A stretch of 64,000 bases of DNA from Flavobacterium erciyesense (GTDB taxonomy: Bacteria; Bacteroidota; Bacteroidia; Flavobacteriales; Flavobacteriaceae): the NCBI RefSeq assembly GCF_018069925.1, contig NZ_JAGPXB010000004.1, positions 62,001 to 126,000 of the forward strand. Direction: 5' to 3'. The notes below the pieces were generated by a model, which ran no database searches, had not been told where the DNA came from, and saw nothing but the letters and a program-made list of their open reading frames with translations. The number at the start of each line of letters is the position of its first letter. Position 1 is the stretch's first letter. This document shows positions 19,401-27,428 of this stretch, one piece after another. Made by a program: the position numbers and the translations under genes.

Positions 19401-22090
19401 CTTTCGATATTTCGCACACAGCAGTTTTATATCCAAATAAAATATTAGATGCTAATAACAACGGAATTATTGATGGTGGTGCAGATATTGACAAGGATGG
19501 TATTTTAGATGCATTTGATACCAATACCGCTGTTTTTGGTTCACCAAGAGACATCAACACCAAACTATTTTTAAACTTTGATGGTCGAAATGATTTTATT
19601 CAAAGTAGCTCGCTCCTTGGCGGATTGAGTGGTGCGACGCTCATGTGTTGGATTGACATTAATCCTTCTTTCTCAGCAGAAGGAATACTATTAGGTCAAG
19701 ATAAATTTCATCTCAAAATTGATGCAAGTCGTAAACTTGTAGTGACTCTAAACGGTCAAAGCATTCAAACAAGCGTTAGCTTGAATACATCACAATGGTA
19801 TCATGTAGGAGCTGTTTTTAATGGCAACTCGTTAAAACTGTTTTTGAACGGAAATGTAGTTGGTGTACTGGCCATTAGTGATAGTATTGCTCCTGATTTA
19901 TCCATTTTTACGGTAGGTAAAAATCCTTTGTTAAACACACAGTTCTTCAGAGGTAAAATAGATGAGATACGCGTTTTTGGCAAGGCACTAACGGATGTGC
20001 AATTGCAAAGAATGGTTTATCAAGAAATTCAATCTGTTGGATCACAAATTCAAGGAACTGTGATTCCGAAAAATATTGCAAGTGGATCCGAGTTGCTAGG
20101 AATTACTGACATGCTTCATTATTTCCGAATGGATACCTACAAAGATGATGTTGTTGATGACTTAACTACAGTTGGTATCGATTTGATAGGCGCTAAATTA
20201 TTCAATTTTAAAAACATGAATGTGCAAGAAGCTCCAATGCCTTTTCTTACAGAGCGTAATGGCGATTTTTCTATTGCGGCCAACAGTCCAACCAAAGAAA
20301 TCCGTGGTCAAGATATTATGGACCAAGACTGGTCTATTGTGCATGTAAGACACGATGTAACAGAATCAGCCAATACAATTGACCTCGGGATGATTGTTGA
20401 TGCCGGTAAAGTTGTAACTGTAACCAACGACTCAAAATTGCAAAACGATTGGTACTTGGTACTAAACGGCAAAATTGATTTAGTAGGAATGTCGCAATTA
20501 GTACAAACAGCCGAAAGCGACCTTGCTCCCACTAGTACCGGATTTATTGAGCGTGACCAACAAGGCCAAACCAATTTGTACAATTACAATTATTGGAGTT
20601 CTCCTGTAAGCCCGATCAATGCCACGACTAACAATACAGATTACAGCGTAAAAAGTGTTTTTAAAGATGGAACCAACCCCGCAAATCCTGTTGAAATTAA
20701 TTGGATCGACGGATTAAATAGTTCGCCTACTGCTCCACTTAGTGTAACCCGCTATTGGCTTTACAAATTTGAAAACAATGCCAGCGCCTATGCCAATTGG
20801 ATTAAAATTACTGAAAACAGTCCGCTACGCGTGGGACAAGGTTTTACTCTGAAAGGTTCAGGAGCAGGCACCGCTTTACAAAATTATACTTTTGTGGGCA
20901 AACCCAACAACGGAACTATCACAACCAATACGGTAAGTGCTAATCAACTTTTGCTCACCGGCAACCCTTACCCTTCTGCCTTAAATGCTTATCAATTTAT
21001 AACGGATAATATAACTACAATAGACAATTTTGAAAATACAGGAATCAACGGTACTTTATACTTATGGGAACATGCGTCAAATAACAACTCTCATTACCTT
21101 AAAGATTACTTGGGTGGCTATGCTGTGCTTAATTTGTCCGGAGGTCTGCCACCAGTAGTTCCCACTTTAATTGCTGGCGTTGGTTTAAGCAATAAAATAC
21201 CGAAGCAGTTTATTCCAGTAGGTCAAGGATTTTTTGTTTATGGCAAAAATGGCGGCGGCGGAACTGTCAATTTTAATAATGGGCAACGCGCTTTTCAAAA
21301 AGAAACTGCTGCAGTGTCAACTACATTATTCAAGACTAAAAACAACTCAAAGAACACTACTGCAGCACCAAATAACAACAATGATAGTGTACCCATAGAC
21401 ACTTTTAAAAGAGTGCGCTTGGGTCTCAATACAGCTAGTGGCTACCATAGACAATTACTATTGGCTTTCATGGAAGACAAGGCAACAGACGGATTTGATT
21501 TTGGTTATGATGGTATGATAATGGATAACTTCCCTGCAGACATGTATTTTTTACAAGGAACAAATCCTTTAGTAATTCAAGGAGTAGGACGTTTTGATAC
21601 CACTGCTAGTTATCCTTTGGGTATAAAAACAGATCGTGAAGGCCCAGTGACTTTTCTACTTGATGGAACTGAAAATTTTGATAATCAGCAAATGATGTTT
21701 ATTCATGACATGAGTAACAATACCTATCATAACATTCAAAATGGAAGTTTTACGGTTAATTTGCCTCAAGGGAAAATCGAAAACCGTTTTGTATTGACAT
21801 TCGCCGATAAAACTTTAGGGACTAACGAACAAGAAATTGAAAACAATCAAATTATAGTGATCCATTCTCGAAGCAAAAGTCAGCTTGAAATTACAAATAC
21901 CACAATAGATAATAGTGTAGAAACTGTAAAAATGTATTCCATCTTGGGTCAAATAATAGCAGAATGGGATGCTAAAGAAAAGGGAGTACAGCAGGGAATT
22001 TTACCAATAAAATCGGTGACGCCTGGCGTTTATGTTGTGTCCGTAAAAACCACTAAAGGGCAGCTTAATAAAAAAATTATTATCCCGTAA
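16427..22090 (+). CDS. Giant T9SS-type surface protein: Gly-rich head, Asp-rich calcium repeats, LamG
   Basis: An 1887-aa exported protein, paralogous to the preceding gene. Order: signal peptide (about 1-27, ending ALAQ); glycine-rich head (about 50-220); an Ig-like Cys-containing region; one ASPM/Hydin-type repeat (about 421-543); Asp-rich thrombospondin-3-like calcium loops starting near 545, 804 and 867 and continuing to about 1030 (DSDGDGV, DIDDDNDG, DLDSDNDG); a LamG domain (about 1046-1201, FDGRNDF to DEIRVFG); the shared ERDQQGQ-NLYNYNYW and GNPYPSAL module; and a sorting-type tail (VKMYSILGQ, then KKIIIP). The calcium loops are the main difference from its paralogue, which has three beta-sandwich repeats instead. 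Likely a calcium-stabilised adhesin; ligand unknown. Confidence 0.85.
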   Translation: MNKTLPLFTFISTICLFVTLQYTALAQTYSYTTAGLHTFSVPSGVTTIQAEAWGGGGKGGSKSSGNSTYGGGGGGAYARKTIAVSNGTTYNLSVGAGSSIATSPGGDSWVIDNSTLLAKGGNTVPNNGTTGATGGSSATSIGDFTLSGGNGANGGTNGGGGGSSAGTLLAGTSALSQTGAIAPSGGGNGGNGAAAGGATAGVNPGGGGGGGKNNDNGAFGASGKVALTWLCPSYLLLSTTAGAPICAGASSTITVLGLALNLPSGNYTVTYNLSGANSATGLTATMAVNLLGSGSFSTTALNNAGATTLTITNLSSGVSPTICSATLSLNNVANITVNAVPTITGTIAGSTIGPGIVTLSATASAGSISWFSAPSGGLALGVGPTFITPLINTTTTYYVETSTLSCTSPTRVAVTATVAEPEISITGNSVAISDGDLTPTTADWTSFGSMEISTGIITKTFTISNTGNAPLLIGAISFSGPNAADFSVNTSPSLIIASGASSAFSISFNPSTLGIKNATLSIANNDSNENPFDFAIQGIGIQSFFDSDGDGVFDNFDIDDDNDGITDITEENNCNSSNGSKVDYKFLNETFGTGGRTANFTAIYNATTTYCYEDGIVGANTTACPSQSSKILDDGEYTVVSKITGTVASDPENIHGDLAWYNGEDHTPGDTNGRMAVFNASFTPGTFYETTITGILSNLPITYSFWALNIMAANTYPGSILPNITVEFYDLSNNLLNTFNTGDIGRCSSNVLDNSCTQGQWMQFSTSVNLGNVNAFTIRFKNNAPGGGGNDLALDDILISQTLCDRDGDSVADLFDLDSDNDGLEDVIEIGLGSLSNGKGKIDAAWVDINANGLHDLAEPIAALPTLDSDGDGVPNYLDLDSDNDSIFDVDESGAGNVNAVLGFENGDGDINGDGVGDGLETESFRNKDMNGDGTTEGFGDGILDIYDYGTGINQYGNLGQGSLLAPFLDFLLDTNGNGIPNYLDVKSNGITFDISHTAVLYPNKILDANNNGIIDGGADIDKDGILDAFDTNTAVFGSPRDINTKLFLNFDGRNDFIQSSSLLGGLSGATLMCWIDINPSFSAEGILLGQDKFHLKIDASRKLVVTLNGQSIQTSVSLNTSQWYHVGAVFNGNSLKLFLNGNVVGVLAISDSIAPDLSIFTVGKNPLLNTQFFRGKIDEIRVFGKALTDVQLQRMVYQEIQSVGSQIQGTVIPKNIASGSELLGITDMLHYFRMDTYKDDVVDDLTTVGIDLIGAKLFNFKNMNVQEAPMPFLTERNGDFSIAANSPTKEIRGQDIMDQDWSIVHVRHDVTESANTIDLGMIVDAGKVVTVTNDSKLQNDWYLVLNGKIDLVGMSQLVQTAESDLAPTSTGFIERDQQGQTNLYNYNYWSSPVSPINATTNNTDYSVKSVFKDGTNPANPVEINWIDGLNSSPTAPLSVTRYWLYKFENNASAYANWIKITENSPLRVGQGFTLKGSGAGTALQNYTFVGKPNNGTITTNTVSANQLLLTGNPYPSALNAYQFITDNITTIDNFENTGINGTLYLWEHASNNNSHYLKDYLGGYAVLNLSGGLPPVVPTLIAGVGLSNKIPKQFIPVGQGFFVYGKNGGGGTVNFNNGQRAFQKETAAVSTTLFKTKNNSKNTTAAPNNNNDSVPIDTFKRVRLGLNTASGYHRQLLLAFMEDKATDGFDFGYDGMIMDNFPADMYFLQGTNPLVIQGVGRFDTTASYPLGIKTDREGPVTFLLDGTENFDNQQMMFIHDMSNNTYHNIQNGSFTVNLPQGKIENRFVLTFADKTLGTNEQEIENNQIIVIHSRSKSQLEITNTTIDNSVETVKMYSILGQIIAEWDAKEKGVQQGILPIKSVTPGVYVVSVKTTKGQLNKKIIIP

Positions 22091-22113
22091 AAGGAAAAAA
22101 TAAACACCTATTG

Positions 22114-22174
22114 AAACCACTTCGCTTTGTGCTAAATCTATATTTTGAGGATTTAGTAATAAGCATAGTGGTTT
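22114..22174. terminator. Large imperfect hairpin between convergent genes
   Basis: AAACCACT pairs with AGTGGTTT and an inner CTAAATC pairs with GATTTAG. It sits between the stop of the 1887-aa gene and the stop of the DUF4442 gene, and may stop transcription from both sides. The T run is weak. Confidence 0.4.
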
Positions 22175-22177
22175 ACT

Positions 22178-22630
22178 TTATTTTACGCGCACGCTCCATT
22201 CAAAATCCATTTCGGATACTTGAACCCCTTTTTCGTCAATGCCAATTGATTTCATCCAGAAGGTTTGCCCCTCGCCGGTTGCAATTGTTTCAGAAATAGC
22301 TTTGGCAATTAAATGACCATCTTGGCAAGTAAAAGTAATGCGACCAGTTGCTTTTTTGGTGAAATTACCCTTATTATTAGCTACCAACATGGATATTTTG
22401 CGGCCACTTTTTTGAATTTGAAACATGACTAAAGCACCCGTTGCAAGCTCGGCAGCCATGGCTTGCACAGCAAAATACATCGAATTAAATGGATTTTGAT
22501 TGATCCAACGGTGTTTTACTGATACCACACAAGCAGATTCGTTTATGCTTTGTACTCGTACTCCGCATATAAAAGCAGAAGGCAATTTAAAAAACAAAAA
22601 TTTATTCAGTTTTGAGGCAGTTAGAGTCAT
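22178..22630 (-). CDS. DUF4442 hotdog-fold protein
   Basis: A 150-aa soluble protein matching the DUF4442 family, which has the hotdog fold of acyl-CoA thioesterases. Family-like blocks are RWINQNPFNSMYF (about 41-53), where a helix packs against the sheet, and the AAELATGALVM stretch after it. The length is typical for the family. Catalytic activity is unproven for DUF4442 members, and the sequence alone does not name a substrate. It stands alone, convergent to the giant surface gene and divergent from the DUF4870 gene. Confidence 0.75.
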   Translation of the reverse strand: MTLTASKLNKFLFFKLPSAFICGVRVQSINESACVVSVKHRWINQNPFNSMYFAVQAMAAELATGALVMFQIQKSGRKISMLVANNKGNFTKKATGRITFTCQDGHLIAKAISETIATGEGQTFWMKSIGIDEKGVQVSEMDFEWSVRVK

Positions 22631-22835
22631 AGTAACTATTTTTTTAAAATTTGTATCGAAAATATTGCAGCCATTTTACTTTCCTTAAAAAGTAAACTCT
22701 CATTCGCTGCAAGATGCGTATTACTTGGTTTTTTGGCTAAGATACAACAATTTACTATGCGTGCCTAGTATTTTATTTTGTTAATTTTATGTTAATTTTC
22801 GGTACTATGCGAAACAAGATACTGTCTTTTGAAGA

Positions 22836-22843
22836 TATATTTG
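22836..22843 (+). promoter_or_regulatory. Candidate -7 box, DUF4870 gene
   Basis: TATATTTG matches TAnnTTTG and lies 73 bp upstream of the ATG. There is no TTG at the expected spacing. Confidence 0.35.
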
Positions 22844-22916
22844 CATAAGAAATTACTAGGTAACCTAATTTAAAAACGAAAGCCGAGTTTCAATCATCAT
22901 CAAAAAAAATCAAAAC

Positions 22917-23372
22917 ATGGAAACATCATCAGAAAAAAACATTGCCACATTTACTCAATTGAGTAGTTTAACACAGTACTTTATTCCGTTTGGAAATTAT
23001 ATTTTCCCGATCGTTTTGTGGAGTACAAAAAAAGAGGAATCGACTTTTGTAGATCACCACGGGAAACAAGTACTTAATTTTCAATTGAGTTTGTTATTGT
23101 ACTCGTTGCTATTGCTTGTAATTGCGGTACCTGCTTTTATCATTTCGGTGTTTCAAGATATGCCTTTGAGTACTTTGGTACATGATCATCATTTTACTAT
23201 TGAGAATTTCAATTTTGAAAATCATATTGTAGCCTTAACAACAGGATTTGTTTGTATTGCTTTACTGGCAGTTTTAAAAGTTTCGGAGTTTTTCTTAATT
23301 ATCTACGCTTCTATCAAAGCATCTAGCGGAGAAAAATACAAATACCCAATTACTATTCCGTTTTTAAAATAA
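22917..23372 (+). CDS. DUF4870 membrane protein
   Basis: A 151-aa integral membrane protein of the DUF4870 family. It shows the family signature near the N-terminus (LTQYFIPFGNYIFPIVLW), then the conserved FVDHHGKQVLNFQLS segment (about 42-56), and two further hydrophobic segments (about 57-80 and 100-130). Members have no proven function. In Flavobacteria the gene is often near PadR and PspC genes, as here, which hints at a link with the envelope. The gap to PadR contains a structured repeat, so the two may be separate transcripts. Confidence 0.8.
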   Translation: METSSEKNIATFTQLSSLTQYFIPFGNYIFPIVLWSTKKEESTFVDHHGKQVLNFQLSLLLYSLLLLVIAVPAFIISVFQDMPLSTLVHDHHFTIENFNFENHIVALTTGFVCIALLAVLKVSEFFLIIYASIKASSGEKYKYPITIPFLK

Positions 23373-23405
23373 GTTTTAGAACGGGATTTTAGAAAGTAAG
23401 GATTT

Positions 23406-23507
23406 GGCCCCTAGCCCCGATTGCAATGGAAATCCTTTTTTAAAGTACGAAGCGCGAAGCAGCGAGTTACTTAAAAAAGATTGTAATGAAAAGCGGGAAA
23501 CAGCTCC
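23406..23507 (+). repeat. Structured intergenic repeat, copy A
   Basis: The element has a conserved left half with TAGCCCCGAT, a variable hairpin in which AATC-TTTTTTAA-GTA pairs with TACTTAAAAAAGATT, and a right half ending in AGCGGGA. The other clear copy is on the opposite strand at 51166-51255 and has a different hairpin sequence with the same pairing. It may correspond to a known Flavobacterial conserved RNA motif such as Flavo-1; this could not be checked. Confidence 0.65.
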
Positions 23508-23591
23508 TGATAAAAAACATCAAAAATAAATCATCAATCATCAATCAAAAAATGAATCGTTTAATCAACAAAAAATCAAAAAAAAGTACTT

Positions 23592-23924
23592 ATGAACATT
23601 GAAAACACAAAAGCACAGATGCGTAAAGGTGTTCTCGAGTTTTGCATCCTATCTGTTTTAAAAGAGCAAGATGCCTACACATCGGAAATATTAGACACTT
23701 TGAAAAACGCAAAATTACTGGTAGTAGAAGGAACCATTTATCCGCTATTGACCCGCTTGAAAAACGATGGTTTACTGAACTATCGTTGGGAGGAATCAAC
23801 CTCAGGACCACCCCGAAAATATTACGGTTTAACCGAAATAGGACACACATTTTTAAAAGAACTAAGTGGCACTTGGACTGAACTTTCAGATGCCGTAACC
23901 TTAATAACCAACCAAAAACAATAG
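23592..23924 (+). CDS. PadR-family transcriptional regulator
   Basis: A 110-aa winged-helix DNA-binding protein. The N-terminal QMRKGVLEFCILSVL, the EGTIYPLLTRL recognition region (about 46-56) and the KYYGLTEIG wing (about 76-84) are standard for PadR. It is the short form without a long C-terminal dimer helix. It ends 2 bp before the PspC gene, so the two are co-transcribed and the regulator probably controls its own operon. Ligand unknown. In related Flavobacteria the PadR-PspC pair is conserved and thought to respond to membrane state; that is family knowledge, not visible here. Confidence 0.9.
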   Translation: MNIENTKAQMRKGVLEFCILSVLKEQDAYTSEILDTLKNAKLLVVEGTIYPLLTRLKNDGLLNYRWEESTSGPPRKYYGLTEIGHTFLKELSGTWTELSDAVTLITNQKQ

Positions 23925-23926
23925 TC

Positions 23927-25690
23927 ATGAACAAAACAGTAAATATTAACTTAGGCGGAATGTTTTTTCATATTGATGAAGATGCATACCAAAAATTAAC
24001 TCGATATTTTGATGCAATTAAACGCTCTTTATCAAATTCGTCAGGACATGATGAAATTATTAAAGACATTGAAATGCGTATTTCTGAGTTGTTGAATGAA
24101 AAACAAGTGAGTGACAAACACGTGGTTGGTTTAAAAGATGTAGATGCCGTAATTGCTGTAATGGGTCAACCGGAAGACTATGTTATTGAGGACGAAACAA
24201 ATACTGGAGCTACTTATAACACTGGAGACTACCGTAAAAGTAAAAAATTGTACCGTGATAGAGACAAAGGTATGATTGGTGGTGTGGCTGCAGGACTTGG
24301 TCATTATTTTGGAATTGATGCCGTTTGGATTAGAATTGTACTCGTACTTTTGGTTTTTGCGGGTTTTGGAACTGGAATTTTGGCTTATCTTATTCTTTGG
24401 ATTGTGACACCAGAAGCTGTTACCACTTCTGAAAAACTTGAAATGACCGGAGAACCGGTTAATATTTCGAACATCGAAAAAAAAGTACGTGAAGAATTTG
24501 AGAACGTTTCTGGTAAATTTAAAAATGTAGATTACGACAAATATGGTAATCAAATTAAAAATGGTGCTGGAAAATTAGGGAACTCTTTTAGCGAATTTGT
24601 AATGACTATTTTTAAAATATTTGCTAAGTTTTTAGGTATTATTTTAATCATGACTGGTGTTTCAACCTTGATCTTTTTACTTATCGGAATATTTACAATA
24701 GGTTCAGGAGCTTTTATTGATTTTCCTTGGCAAAACTTTATAGAGGCGGGCAATTATACAGATTATCCTGTTTGGTCTTTCGGATTATTAATGTTTTTTG
24801 CAGTAGGAATTCCGTTCTTTTTCCTATCGTTACTAGGTTTTAAATTGTTGGCTCCTAACATGAAATCGATTGGATCTATCGCGAAATATACCTTACTAGC
24901 CTTGTGGATTATTGCAGTTTCGCTGGCCATTTCGATAGGTATTAAACAAGCAAGTGCCTTTGCAGTTGACGGACGTGTGGTTAAAAAAGAAAATTTAACT
25001 TTACAACCAAACGATACGCTTTTCATTCAATTCAAACACAATGATTACTTTGCTAAAAATGTAGACGATCGTAATGACTTTATTGTAACGCAAGACTCTA
25101 CAGGTACAGATATCATTTACTCAACAGAAGTGAGCATTCGTATTGAAAAAACAAACGAGAAAGTGGCTTACGTCCAAATTGAAAAAGAAGCCAGAGGTAA
25201 ATCGTTATCCGAAGCAAAAAACAGAGCTGAGGCAATTAAATACAACTATACAATTAATGGTAATCGCTTGGTATTTAATAACTATTTATTGACAGAATTA
25301 AAAAATAAATACCGCGATCAGGAAATTGAAATAACATTATATTTACCTAAAGGAACTCTAGTAAAACCAGATGCATCCATGAGAAATTATGATCGTACTG
25401 ATGGAGATTACTTCTTATGGAATCCAGATTCAAATAACGAAATCTACAAGGTAGAAGATAATAAAATAAGATGTCTAAATTGTCTTACTGATGAAAATGA
25501 ATATAATGATGTGGATACCGAAAACATATCAATCGATGTATCAAATAATGAAACTGAAAACGATAGCATTACCACTACCACCGTTCGAGTAAATGGCGAA
25601 GTTATTAATGTTACCGAAAAAGGAAATCAAAAAACAACTGGAAAAGGATTGACAATAAATAAAGATGGTATAATCGAAAAAAGAAACTAA
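23927..25690 (+). CDS. PspC-domain membrane protein
   Basis: A 587-aa protein of the PspC envelope-stress family. An N-terminal soluble region opens with NINLGGMFFHIDEDAY. The PspC domain itself (about 105-165) has KGMIGGVAAGLGHYFG followed by a hydrophobic helix. Three more membrane segments follow (about 222-250, 280-305 and 320-345). The C-terminal soluble part resembles a beta-rich adhesin-like or GIN-like fold and would lie outside the cytoplasm. In enterobacteria PspC senses membrane damage with PspB; no pspA or pspB is present here. It is encoded directly behind PadR (2-bp gap) and 2 bp before a GIN lipoprotein gene, so an operon is very likely. Confidence 0.85.
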   Translation: MNKTVNINLGGMFFHIDEDAYQKLTRYFDAIKRSLSNSSGHDEIIKDIEMRISELLNEKQVSDKHVVGLKDVDAVIAVMGQPEDYVIEDETNTGATYNTGDYRKSKKLYRDRDKGMIGGVAAGLGHYFGIDAVWIRIVLVLLVFAGFGTGILAYLILWIVTPEAVTTSEKLEMTGEPVNISNIEKKVREEFENVSGKFKNVDYDKYGNQIKNGAGKLGNSFSEFVMTIFKIFAKFLGIILIMTGVSTLIFLLIGIFTIGSGAFIDFPWQNFIEAGNYTDYPVWSFGLLMFFAVGIPFFFLSLLGFKLLAPNMKSIGSIAKYTLLALWIIAVSLAISIGIKQASAFAVDGRVVKKENLTLQPNDTLFIQFKHNDYFAKNVDDRNDFIVTQDSTGTDIIYSTEVSIRIEKTNEKVAYVQIEKEARGKSLSEAKNRAEAIKYNYTINGNRLVFNNYLLTELKNKYRDQEIEITLYLPKGTLVKPDASMRNYDRTDGDYFLWNPDSNNEIYKVEDNKIRCLNCLTDENEYNDVDTENISIDVSNNETENDSITTTTVRVNGEVINVTEKGNQKTTGKGLTINKDGIIEKRN

Positions 25691-25692
25691 TC

Positions 25693-26436
25693 ATGTTAAA
25701 ACTAATCACCATAATAACCAAATTTATTGCAGTAGTCCTTACAGCTTTGTTAATAGGCTCCTGCAACCATAGCATCAACTTCAACTCGATTGAAGGCAGC
25801 GGAAATATTACCACGCAAAAACGCAACATCAGCGGTAGTTTTACTAGTATTGAGGTAAACAATTCAATAGAAGTTTTATTAGAACAAGGGGATAAAACAG
25901 AAGTTGTGGTTGAAACCGATGACAATTTGCAAAAGCACTTGACTACGACTGTTGAAAACGGAACCTTAGTCATAACTTTAGATGAAATTTCAATTAGTGA
26001 TGCTAGCGAGTTAAAGGTTACTGTTAAAATGCCAACTATTGACGAACTAGAAGCTACAAGTACAGCATCTATAGAAAGTGTTAATTTAATAATAGGCGAA
26101 AATGTTCGATTGAATACATCAAGTGGCGGTAGCATTAACATCGAAATTGAATCGGATATGTTAACCTGTGATAGTAGTAGCGGAAGTGACATAAACGTGC
26201 AAGGCAAAGCATTAAAAGTAAAAACTAGTGCCTCCAGTGGGAGCGAAATTAAGGCCAATGAATTACTCGCTAACGAGGTTATAGCAGATGTGTCAAGCGG
26301 GGCAAGTACCAGCATACATCCAATAGTATCCTTAGTAGCAGAAGCTTCAAGCGGTGGTTCGATAACGTATTACAACACACCCAAACGCGTTCAAAAAAAT
26401 ACAAGCTCAGGCGGAAGCATTAGCCGACAGGAATAA
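25693..26436 (+). CDS. GIN-domain (DUF2807) lipoprotein
   Basis: A 247-aa lipoprotein. The signal peptide ends in a lipobox, LIGSC, with lipidated Cys24. The rest is a head-GIN domain (DUF2807), a right-handed beta-helix-like fold, beginning GSGNITTQKRNISGSF and rich in repeated Ser-Ser-Gly turns. It is the third gene of the PadR-PspC operon, starting 2 bp after pspC. The family is common in Bacteroidetes; its binding partner is unknown. The repeated SSGGS blocks suggest a regular solenoid. A terminator follows. Confidence 0.85.
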   Translation: MLKLITIITKFIAVVLTALLIGSCNHSINFNSIEGSGNITTQKRNISGSFTSIEVNNSIEVLLEQGDKTEVVVETDDNLQKHLTTTVENGTLVITLDEISISDASELKVTVKMPTIDELEATSTASIESVNLIIGENVRLNTSSGGSINIEIESDMLTCDSSSGSDINVQGKALKVKTSASSGSEIKANELLANEVIADVSSGASTSIHPIVSLVAEASSGGSITYYNTPKRVQKNTSSGGSISRQE

Positions 26437-26457
26437 CAAATCACAAAAAGAAATTAA

Positions 26458-26486
26458 ATCATCCATCACAAGTGGATGATTTTTTT
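26458..26486 (+). terminator. Rho-independent terminator
   Basis: ATCATCCA pairs with TGGATGAT across a 7-nt loop, followed by a T run. It ends the PadR-PspC-GIN operon. Confidence 0.85.
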
Positions 26487-26493
26487 ATATTTG
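26486..26493 (+). promoter_or_regulatory. Candidate -7 box, second GIN gene
   Basis: TATATTTG matches the -7 consensus and lies 25 bp upstream of the ATG, directly after the terminator. The -33 box is not evident. Confidence 0.4.
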
Positions 26494-26517
26494 TTACGTA
26501 CCTAATTCGTTTATACT

Positions 26518-27348
26518 ATGAAAAAATATGCCGCCCTACTTTTACTGCTTTGCTTTACAATTGCAACTGCTCAAAAAAAAGAAAAAATAAAAGGCAGTAA
26601 AATAGTCACTGTCGAAAGCAGATATATTGCTGATTTTGAACGTTTAGAAATTGAGGACAACCTAGAAATCAACCTAGAACGTGGTGAGAAAGCAGCTTTA
26701 AAAATTGAGGCTGATGAGAATTTACAAGATGGAATTAAAGTAGAAGAACGCGATGGAACCTTACGCATTTATTCCACCAAAAATGCAACTTCTTATAAAA
26801 AACTATTAGTACGATTAACCTACACTGCGGCCTTAAGACAAATTATGGCCAAAGGCGAAACAAAAGTTACTGCCATACAAGAATTATTGTTGCCTTCAAT
26901 GAACTTGGAAGCTACAGATAATGCTGCGCTCTTTATGAACATTAATACTACTAATTTTGAATACAAAGCCAATGACAAGGTAAAGGCTGAACTAAATATT
27001 AAAGCCGAAAAATGTCGTTTGGAATTAAGTAAAAATGCAACAGTAAAAGCATTAATAAATGCAACTGATTTACAAATTGATCAGTACCAAAAATCAGAAG
27101 CAAAAATTGAAGGAGACGCAACTACAGCAACTATTCGCCTTGACAACAATGCTACATTGACAGCCAACAAACTTACTTTGAAAAATGTAACTTTGGTAGC
27201 TGAGGGTTACACAACAAGTTCAGTAAATGCTAGCAGTACAATAACAATTTCTGCTTCAACAAAAGCTGAAGTACAACTAATTGGTAATCCAAAAATTGAA
27301 TTAAAACAGTTTAGTGATGAAGCCAAATTGATAAAAAAACTAAAATAA
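26518..27348 (+). CDS. Exported GIN-domain (DUF2807) protein
   Basis: A 276-aa protein with a signal peptide (about 1-18, ending TATAQ) and a DUF2807/GIN domain over most of the rest (IADFERLEIEDN at about 37-48, then regularly spaced beta strands with NATxKA-type turns). It is a paralogue of the preceding lipoprotein but has no lipobox, so it is probably periplasmic or surface located. It has its own promoter-like box after the operon terminator. The gene order suggests a shared envelope role; no enzyme motif is visible. Confidence 0.8.
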   Translation: MKKYAALLLLLCFTIATAQKKEKIKGSKIVTVESRYIADFERLEIEDNLEINLERGEKAALKIEADENLQDGIKVEERDGTLRIYSTKNATSYKKLLVRLTYTAALRQIMAKGETKVTAIQELLLPSMNLEATDNAALFMNINTTNFEYKANDKVKAELNIKAEKCRLELSKNATVKALINATDLQIDQYQKSEAKIEGDATTATIRLDNNATLTANKLTLKNVTLVAEGYTTSSVNASSTITISASTKAEVQLIGNPKIELKQFSDEAKLIKKLK

Positions 27349-27375
27349 ATTCGGCACTAAAACGCAGTATTACAA

Positions 27376-27410
27376 AAAAGTCCCATTCGCTTTAGCAAAT
27401 GGGACTTTTA
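27376..27410. terminator. Bidirectional terminator
   Basis: AAGTCCCATT pairs with AATGGGACTT. There are A residues before it and T residues after it, so it can terminate both the GIN gene (+) and trxB (-). Confidence 0.85.
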
Positions 27411-27428
27411 TATTTAAAATTAACTTTC

